DNA of 32,697 bases, taken from Pseudomonadales bacterium (GTDB lineage Bacteria; Pseudomonadota; Gammaproteobacteria; Pseudomonadales; JAHRWD01). The stretch's first letter is position 1, and each line of letters opens with the position of its first letter. Location: positions 1 through 32,697 of the forward strand of contig JAHRWD010000055.1 of NCBI GenBank assembly GCA_019090315.1, read 5' to 3'. The notes beneath the pieces were generated by a model. The model searched no databases and had not been told where the DNA came from. It was given only the letters and a program-made list of their open reading frames with translations. The position numbers and the translations under genes are program-made. Below, piece after piece: positions 28,250-32,697 of this stretch.

Positions 28250-29076
28250 TGGAAAGCCCGATGCCGGATCAACCCTTTTCAGGAAAAACCATTGCTCTCC
28301 CGGAAAGCAGAATGCTGGATGTACTGGCCAACCTGTTTGAACAGCGTGGTGCCCAGACCCTACGCTGCCCTCTGGTCTCTATCCACGATACGGATAACCG
28401 GGAAGCAGCAGACCAATGGATCAGGGACTTTATTGAAACACCGCCGGATGACTTTATTATTTTTACCGGCGAAGGGATTCGGCGGCTACTCAAGTTTTCT
28501 GAACAGATCGGACTCAGGGAATCCTTCATCACAGCCATCAGCCAAACCAGAACATTGGCCCGTGGCCCCAAACCAACTGCTGCGCTGCGCAGCATTTCAA
28601 TGACACCCAGCCTCACCGCTGCACATCCCAGTACCGATGGCATTATCAGCACCTTTGAATCATTAAATCTGGAACAGCGACGAGTATCGGTTCAGCTTTA
28701 CGGCCAGGAACCGAACCATAAACTGATCCACTTTCTCGAACAGAAAGACGCTATTGTCGAAACTGTTGCACCCTATCTATACGCCAGTGAATCGGAACAA
28801 CAACAGGTAGAGCAGCTGATCGAGGCGCTGATACAGCACAAAGTGGATGCCATGGTGTTCACCAGCACCACACAACTCAACCGGCTATTAAAAGTGTCAA
28901 CCAAACTCAATGTGCAGCAAGCACTTATCAAAGCACTTAATAGCATTAAAACTGCCGCAGTCGGCCCGGTCGTCGGAGATGCGCTGGTGGCAGCCAATAT
29001 CCAGGTAGACTTTATGCCCGAAAATAAATTTTTCATGAAGCCGATGGTTGCGGAGATGGCCAGAGGGTGGCGTTAA
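28249..29076 (+). CDS. hemD: Uroporphyrinogen-III synthase family protein
   Basis: A 275-residue protein with the HemD two-lobed layout. The first lobe starts GKTIALPESRMLDVLANLFEQRGAQTLRCPLVSI and includes FIIFTGEGIRRLL; the second includes RRVSVQLYGQEPNH, VAPYLYASESEQQQVEQLIEALIQHKVDAMVFTSTTQLNRLL and AAVGPVVGDAL. HemD closes hydroxymethylbilane to uroporphyrinogen III. The family is poorly conserved, so activity is not certain. It is not beside hemC or hemX but coupled to an alpha/beta hydrolase, which suggests a paralogue with another task or a displaced hemD. A hairpin follows at 29119-29141. Confidence 0.75.
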   Translation: MESPMPDQPFSGKTIALPESRMLDVLANLFEQRGAQTLRCPLVSIHDTDNREAADQWIRDFIETPPDDFIIFTGEGIRRLLKFSEQIGLRESFITAISQTRTLARGPKPTAALRSISMTPSLTAAHPSTDGIISTFESLNLEQRRVSVQLYGQEPNHKLIHFLEQKDAIVETVAPYLYASESEQQQVEQLIEALIQHKVDAMVFTSTTQLNRLLKVSTKLNVQQALIKALNSIKTAAVGPVVGDALVAANIQVDFMPENKFFMKPMVAEMARGWR

Positions 29077-29118
29077 TAGATGTAGGTCTATCCACGCAGG
29101 CAGGAATACCTATAGATG

Positions 29119-29141
29119 AAATAGCTCTAAATAGAGCTTTC
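29119..29141 (+). terminator. Hairpin after the HemD-like gene
   Basis: Perfect AGCTCT-AAAT-AGAGCT hairpin (29123-29138), extended by GAAA and TTTC with a one-base bulge. It lies about 45 bp past the stop. Only three T residues follow the inner stem, so it is a weak intrinsic terminator candidate. Confidence 0.4.
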
Positions 29142-29189
29142 CATATAGCCACATAGATCCGCTAGAATAGTTCCGCTCAAAAACACTAC

Positions 29190-29241
29190 CCAGTTTGAGT
29201 ATTAGTGACTATACATACAGTCACAAATATTTTTAAACTGG
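29190..29241 (+). promoter_or_regulatory. Long hairpin in the P450 leader
   Basis: A 52-nt inverted repeat ending 58 nt before the P450 ATG. The outer arms CCAGTTT/AAACTGG (29190-29196, 29235-29241) enclose GAGTATT/AATATTT and inner arms GTGACT/AGTCAC (29205-29210, 29219-29224) with an 8-nt loop. Twenty base pairs form with one A-A mismatch and a 2-nt bulge. Two of them are G-U pairs that exist only in the sense RNA, favouring a 5'-leader RNA structure over a DNA operator. Confidence 0.55.
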
Positions 29242-29299
29242 CTAAAACCACAATATGCCGTATATCAAATATGGATTTTTTTTATCAGGTAACAATTAT

Positions 29300-30565
29300 A
29301 TGTCCACGGTTAAAACAGTCAAAGCAGAACCTCTACTCAATAGAGACCCCTACAGCATTCCGCTAGATCAGTTCGATCTCACCCAACCGGCACTGTATTC
29401 AACCGATACAGTATGGCCGTTTCTTGATCGGCTAAGAAAAGAAGACCCGGTTAACTACTGCTCCAATTCACTCTTCGGGCCCTACTGGTCGGTAATGAGT
29501 TATAAACACATCATGGAAGTTGAAAGTAACCATGATGTCTATTCGTCAGAGCCAACCGTCTCCATTCCGGATATCCCTGATGATGTACCGATTGAAATGT
29601 TCATCTCAATGGATGAACCTCGACACGGCGAGCAGCGCAAAGTCGTTCAGCCTGTAGTTGCGCCCACTAACCTCGCGCTGATGGAACCCATCATCCGTGA
29701 ACGCATCTGCGGAATTCTTGATGCGCTACCGGTTAATGAAACCTTTGACTGGGTTGATAAAGTCTCGATTGAGCTAACCACCCAAATGCTCGCAACCCTG
29801 TTTGATTTTCCATTCGAAGATCGCCGCAAACTGACCTTCTGGTCCGATGCCGCATCTGCAATCCCCAAGCCCGGTGCAGTCGTCGAGACCCGCAAAGAGC
29901 AGATGGATGCGATGATGGACTGTCTCACCACCTTCACCGAAATCTGGAACGAGCGCGCAGCGGCTAAAGTCCCGGGTAACGATCTGATTTCAATGCTGGT
30001 AAATGGCGAAGCCACCCGCAACATGGAGCCTATGCAATACCTGGGTAACCTGTTGCTATTGATCATTGGCGGCAACGATACCACCCGGAACTCACTGTCC
30101 GGCGGTGTAGTGATGCTGAATGACAACCCCGGTGAATATCAAAAACTGAGGAATAACCCAAGTCTCATTCCGAAAATGATACCTGAGATCATCCGTTATC
30201 AAACACCGATTATCAGCATGCGTCGTACCGCAACTCAGGACACTGTTCTGGGCGGCAAACAGATCAAAGCCGGCGAAAAAGTGATTCTATGGTACGTTTC
30301 AGGCAACCGAGACGAAGCTGCCATTGAACGCCCCTACGATTTCATTATCGACCGTGCCAAACCACGTCAGCACCTTTCATTTGGTTTTGGCATTCATCGC
30401 TGCATGGGCAACCGCCTGGCAGAGATGCAACTGCGCGTAACCTGGGAAGAGATAATGAAGCGTTTCGAGAAAGTTGAAGTCGTTGGCGAACCGGTTCGTG
30501 GATACTCATCACAGATCCGTACCTACACAGAACTACCAGTGCAGCTTCGACCTCTGAAAAAATAA
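29300..30565 (+). CDS. cyp153: Cytochrome P450, CYP153-like
   Basis: A 421-residue P450 from MSTVKTVKAEP at 29300. An in-frame ATG at 29255 lacks a ribosome site, while CAGG lies about 10 nt before 29300. Key elements are the I-helix GGNDTTRNSLSGG, the K-helix ExxR in EIIRYQTP, and the haem loop FGFGIHRCMGNRLAEMQ with the thiolate Cys368. LLLIIGGNDTTRN, YQTPIISMRRTA, WYVSGNRDE and RQHLSFGFGIHRC agree with the CYP153 family, soluble enzymes that hydroxylate the terminal carbon of medium-chain alkanes or fatty acids. The ferredoxin and ferredoxin reductase partners often next to CYP153 are absent, so electrons must come from elsewhere. A strong terminator follows, separating it from the alcohol dehydrogenase. 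Confidence 0.9.
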   Translation: MSTVKTVKAEPLLNRDPYSIPLDQFDLTQPALYSTDTVWPFLDRLRKEDPVNYCSNSLFGPYWSVMSYKHIMEVESNHDVYSSEPTVSIPDIPDDVPIEMFISMDEPRHGEQRKVVQPVVAPTNLALMEPIIRERICGILDALPVNETFDWVDKVSIELTTQMLATLFDFPFEDRRKLTFWSDAASAIPKPGAVVETRKEQMDAMMDCLTTFTEIWNERAAAKVPGNDLISMLVNGEATRNMEPMQYLGNLLLLIIGGNDTTRNSLSGGVVMLNDNPGEYQKLRNNPSLIPKMIPEIIRYQTPIISMRRTATQDTVLGGKQIKAGEKVILWYVSGNRDEAAIERPYDFIIDRAKPRQHLSFGFGIHRCMGNRLAEMQLRVTWEEIMKRFEKVEVVGEPVRGYSSQIRTYTELPVQLRPLKK

Positions 30566-30576
30566 CCGAAGACAAA

Positions 30577-30652
30577 CACACCGGTAATACTTGGTGTGAA
30601 AAGCACCCTTCCGAAACTATCGTTGATAGATTTGGGAGGGCGCTTTTTTTTT
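30577..30652 (+). terminator. Intrinsic terminator after the P450 gene
   Basis: A long hairpin at 30601-30643 (arms AAGCACCCTTCC and GGGAGGGCGCT, with inner CTATC/GATAG) is followed directly by nine T residues (30644-30652). A smaller hairpin CACACC/GGTGTG (30577-30598) precedes it. This is the clearest intrinsic terminator in the window and should end P450 transcription. Confidence 0.85.
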
Positions 30653-31090
30653 GGCCCGCGATAAGTAGATAAAATATAGATTGCATGGATAAATCCAAAA
30701 AACACCCATTACAAGATTCAACTTCATTTCATGTTATGGTCGGCATCAATAACACGTAATAGGCCTGATCGTTGATGCTCGTTAAAGCGGGCTGAAGTAG
30801 TCGAAATTCAACCGGAATACGAAAACATTCCAAAGGAAAACAGGGTGGTAGTTCTTACGCGGCTTGCTTGAGTAAGCAAGAATATCAAGGTGGTGAATTT
30901 TCTTATCGATCGAATCTAACGAGACCTCAGCATAACTACTGCGCTTGGCAATACAGCGTTAAAAACCGGCTCAAAATGCTCATTTACACCTGTAAACTGC
31001 GCTTTTTCGCCAATTTTTGCCTTGTCTTGCCTGCGCTCGCTACGTTATGCAGAGGTCTCATAACATTAGTGGATTAATCACGGAGGATAC
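30653..31090. other. Intergenic region between P450 terminator and alcohol dehydrogenase
   Basis: About 440 bp with no credible gene. It holds a small perfect hairpin CTTGCTT-GAGT-AAGCAAG (30863-30880), the second MITE-like element (30921-31059) and a 31-bp leader with GGAGG before the dehydrogenase ATG. A short open frame through the MITE is produced by the repeat itself. Confidence 0.7.
30916..31064. mobile_element. MITE-like element copy 2 with near-perfect target duplication
   Basis: A 139-bp element at 30921-31059. Its ends GAGACCTCAGCATAA and TTATGCAGAGGTCTC are complementary at 14 of 15 positions. Flanks are CTAAC (30916-30920) and ATAAC (31060-31064), a 5-bp duplication with one mismatch. 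It matches copy 1 at 18389-18527 in 134 of 139 positions. The better-conserved ends suggest a younger insertion. It lies 31 bp from the start of the alcohol dehydrogenase gene and could influence its expression. Confidence 0.82.
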
Positions 31091-32197
31091 ATGGGAACCA
31101 AAGCGCGAGTAGTGGTATTAACCAAAGAAGCAGGCCCGTTGCGGGTAGAAGAACTCACCCTGCCCGACCCAGGATCACATCAGGTTCTGATCAAACAGTT
31201 CGCCAGTGGCATTTGCCATAGCCAGCTGCACCGAATACACGCACCCGTATCAGAACGGACCGGCCACGAGATCATGGGCCATGAGTCTACCGGCGTTGTA
31301 TTAGAAACCGGTAGTGAGGTTACTCACGTAACCGAAGGAGATACGGTTTTAGTCACGTGGATACCACGCAACGCATTCACCGCCAACCGCGCACCTGAGC
31401 CATTTTCAATGACCCATCCCGATGGATCGATACTGGCTACCCGTAATGTATTTACCTGGGCAGACAATACCATTGCCGATGAGCAGTACGTCGTTAAAGT
31501 GCCTAAAGACATTCGCACCGATGTCACCTCAATTATTGGTTGCGCCATCATGACCGGTGCCGGCGCGGTACAGAACACCGCCAACGTTCAGCTAGGCGAT
31601 AGCGTCGCGGTATTTGGCGTAGGTGGAGTCGGTTTGTCAGCTATAGCAGGGGCCAAACAAAGTGGAGCCTATCCAATCATTGCAGTCGATCTATCCGACG
31701 ATAAGCTGGAATTTGCGAAAAAGTTTGGAGCCACCCACGGGCTTAATGCGGGCAAGGTAGATCCGATCGAGGAGATCCACAAACTCACCACTAAACCAGA
31801 AGGGCTCGGTATCGGTGGCGCTCCAATTAGCGGTGTCGATTTTGCATTCGACTGTATCGGCGTGGGCAAAACCATGGAACAGATCATACCCGCCGCCCGA
31901 ATCGGTCGCTTTGGAGCTCACTCTGGTGGTACCGCCTGTTTTGTTGGAATACCAGCGGGTAATCTAGAAATTGATCCCAATCAGATCCTGATGTTTGAGC
32001 GCAGGTTAATCGGTAGTATCGGCGGCACCTGTTGCCCCGAACGAGACTTCCCGAAATACCTGCAATGGTATGAGGAGGGTGATCTGGATCTCGATGCAAT
32101 GGTTACCGCTCGTTACCCTATCGAACAAATTAATGAAGCCTGTGAGGCGCTCAGTAATGGCGAAATCGCCGGGCGAGCGATTATGGAGTTCGATTAA
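31091..32197 (+). CDS. Zinc-type alcohol dehydrogenase lacking structural-zinc cysteines
   Basis: A 368-residue medium-chain dehydrogenase. The ATG follows GGAGG at 6-nt spacing. Catalytic-zinc ligands are visible in SGICHSQLHR and MGHESTG and in the IIGCAIMTGAGAVQNTA cysteine. The Rossmann motif is GVGGVG, with VDLS indicating NAD. The lobe that in class I/III enzymes holds four structural-zinc cysteines is replaced by TWIPRNAFTANRAPEPF with no cysteine. It probably oxidises a primary alcohol to the aldehyde. Being next to a CYP153-like P450, it may take the fatty alcohol that the P450 makes (inference), though a terminator and a mobile repeat lie between, so it is a separate transcript. Confidence 0.9.
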   Translation: MGTKARVVVLTKEAGPLRVEELTLPDPGSHQVLIKQFASGICHSQLHRIHAPVSERTGHEIMGHESTGVVLETGSEVTHVTEGDTVLVTWIPRNAFTANRAPEPFSMTHPDGSILATRNVFTWADNTIADEQYVVKVPKDIRTDVTSIIGCAIMTGAGAVQNTANVQLGDSVAVFGVGGVGLSAIAGAKQSGAYPIIAVDLSDDKLEFAKKFGATHGLNAGKVDPIEEIHKLTTKPEGLGIGGAPISGVDFAFDCIGVGKTMEQIIPAARIGRFGAHSGGTACFVGIPAGNLEIDPNQILMFERRLIGSIGGTCCPERDFPKYLQWYEEGDLDLDAMVTARYPIEQINEACEALSNGEIAGRAIMEFD

Positions 32198-32202
32198 GCG
32201 GC

Positions 32203-32233
32203 CGTAGGTTGGGCTGAATTCACGAAGCCCAAC
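32203..32233. repeat. Palindromic repeat after the alcohol dehydrogenase gene
   Basis: A hairpin with perfect 8-bp arms GTTGGGCT (32208-32215) and AGCCCAAC (32226-32233) and a 10-nt loop, 10 bp after the dehydrogenase stop. GTAGGTTGGGCT...AGCCCAAC is a palindrome class widely scattered in proteobacterial genomes (recalled, not searched). No T run follows, so it is a repeat more than a classic terminator. Confidence 0.5.
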
Positions 32234-32273
32234 ATCAGTTCGATAAACGGATTGGAGCAGCGGGTAATCGTAG

Positions 32274-32539
32274 TCTGTCTCCAATTATTCTAATTTCTAC
32301 AGCCTTAATTTTGAGGCTTGTTACAATCAAGGAATTGAATATTGTATTCGTGAAAGTCTTTCAATCTTTGAACCCGGTGCCCAGGGCCAACACAAAATAT
32401 CCCGTGGTTTTATTCCTGCAAGAACATTATCGGCGCACTGGATTTCTGATCCTCATTTTGAACAGAAGATCGTGAAAAAATTGCCGAACGTATTAGTTAT
32501 CTTGAAACCACCATTCCTTACCGAAAGGAAACCCCATGA
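32274..32539 (+). pseudogene. Decayed C-terminal fragment of a COG3146 (FemAB/GNAT-like) gene
   Basis: From 32274 the frame encodes NFYSLNFEACYNQGIEYCIRE, then FEPGAQGQHKISRGF and TLSAHWISDPHFEQ. This is the conserved end of the COG3146 family (formerly DUF482). A stop (TAG at 32271) lies just before it and the N-terminal several hundred residues are missing. Near 32466 a single missing base shifts the frame: the continuing sequence DREKIAERISYLETTIPYRKE is in the next frame and ends at TGA 32537-32539. Both lesions mark it as a pseudogene. The stop overlaps the ATG of the following truncated gene (ATGA), showing the original operon coupling. Confidence 0.75.
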
Positions 32540-32625
32540 GTCTAGAATCTTCGCCAATGCCTTTTTCACAGGCTTGTGAAAATAACAATGAACCCATTCT
32601 CGAAATTAATCTTCCCCCGCTTTAG
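32536..32625 (+). pseudogene. N-terminal stub of a DUF938-like methyltransferase gene cut by an insertion sequence
   Basis: A 29-residue frame, MSLESSPMPFSQACENNNEPILE and onward, begins at an ATG with AAGGA 6 nt upstream and overlaps the preceding stop. The FSQACENNxEPILE motif is the N-terminus of the DUF938 family of SAM-dependent methyltransferase-like proteins (about 200 residues). The frame runs into a TAG that belongs to the left end of the insertion sequence (TAGTGGACACC from 32623). The rest of the gene is expected beyond the element, outside the window. Confidence 0.6.
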
Positions 32626-32697
32626 TGGACACCTTCTAATCATTTAGGAGGTGGCAAATGCCACGATATACTCAGCCCCGAAAAACCTGGCAATACA
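32621..32697 (+). mobile_element. Left end of an IS3-like insertion sequence
   Basis: The sequence TAGTGGACACC at 32623-32633 resembles the terminal inverted repeat of many IS3-family elements. A strong AGGAGG site and a transposase-like start follow. It interrupts the DUF938-like frame. The right end and target duplication are outside the window, so the exact boundary may be off by a few bases. Confidence 0.65.
32658..32697 (+). CDS. IS3-family transposase OrfA, first 13 codons
   Basis: ATG at 32658 follows AGGAGG at 32646-32651. The visible residues MPRYTQPRKTWQY fit the start of an OrfA helix-turn-helix transposase subunit of the IS3 type, which binds the element ends. The gene runs off the right edge, so length and integrity are unknown. 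Confidence 0.6.
   Translation, partial: MPRYTQPRKTWQY

Noticed and set aside
30868..31077. Short open frame before the alcohol dehydrogenase
   Set aside because: Same repeat-derived peptide as at 18342-18536; treated as mobile-element sequence, not a gene.

Overview
The window looks like the chromosome of a gammaproteobacterium, probably a marine or hydrocarbon-using one, with base composition near 50% GC by eye. The gene orders dapC / ArsC-family / dapD and dsbD / aroQ / accB / accC are familiar from Pseudomonas-like gammaproteobacteria. A Na+-pumping oadGAB operon, a CYP153-type P450 and an acyl-CoA catabolic cluster add the lifestyle hint. I do not assign a genus. No rRNA, tRNA, CRISPR array or prophage was seen.

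Layout. 1-3545 (+): 3' part of dapC, a Spx/ArsC-family gene, dapD, an arsenate-reductase-like low-molecular-weight phosphatase, an AT-rich orphan lipoprotein with a TTG start, and a DUF1244 gene. 3590-5923 (+): glutathione-dependent formaldehyde dehydrogenase, then a membrane diguanylate cyclase. 6010-6942 (-): a small one-helix protein and a ParD/ParE-type toxin-antitoxin pair with a 17-bp dyad over its probable promoter. 7167-11958 (-): acyl-CoA dehydrogenase, class III CoA-transferase and a FadB/FadJ-like protein whose hydratase domain has lost both catalytic glutamates. 12227-15066 (+): HDOD protein plus GGDEF-EAL protein. 15063-18334 (-): oadG-oadA-oadB, the Na+-translocating oxaloacetate decarboxylase. 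18794-26167 (+): prc protease, dsbD, aroQ, accB, accC and a COG3575 nucleotidyltransferase. 26195-27217 (-): gpsA. 27350-29076 (+): alpha/beta hydrolase and a HemD-like protein. 29300-32197 (+): CYP153-like P450, then a zinc-type alcohol dehydrogenase without the structural-zinc cysteines. 32274-32697: decayed tail of a COG3146 gene, a DUF938-like gene cut after 29 codons, and the left end of an IS3-like insertion sequence.

How the genes work together. Most of the window is housekeeping: lysine/diaminopimelate synthesis, fatty-acid initiation by biotin carboxylase, shikimate pathway, periplasmic proteolysis, disulfide reduction and phospholipid glycerol phosphate. Around it sit oxidative catabolism genes. 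The P450 could hydroxylate an alkane or fatty chain and the adjacent alcohol dehydrogenase could oxidise the product (inference). The acyl-CoA dehydrogenase, CoA-transferase and hydroxyacyl-CoA dehydrogenase could act on a CoA thioester. c-di-GMP signalling is represented by two proteins.

Most notable non-coding content. (1) Two 139-bp, about 96% identical, MITE-like elements at 18389-18527 and 30921-31059, with 15-bp inverted ends and 5-bp target duplications, each just upstream of a metabolic gene. (2) A 52-nt near-continuous hairpin in the P450 leader. (3) A second dyad-bounded block immediately beside the first MITE copy. I found no clear evidence of a wholly new defence or biosynthetic system. 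The strongest candidates for something undescribed are the mobile repeat, the P450 leader hairpin and the degenerate FadB-like enzyme.
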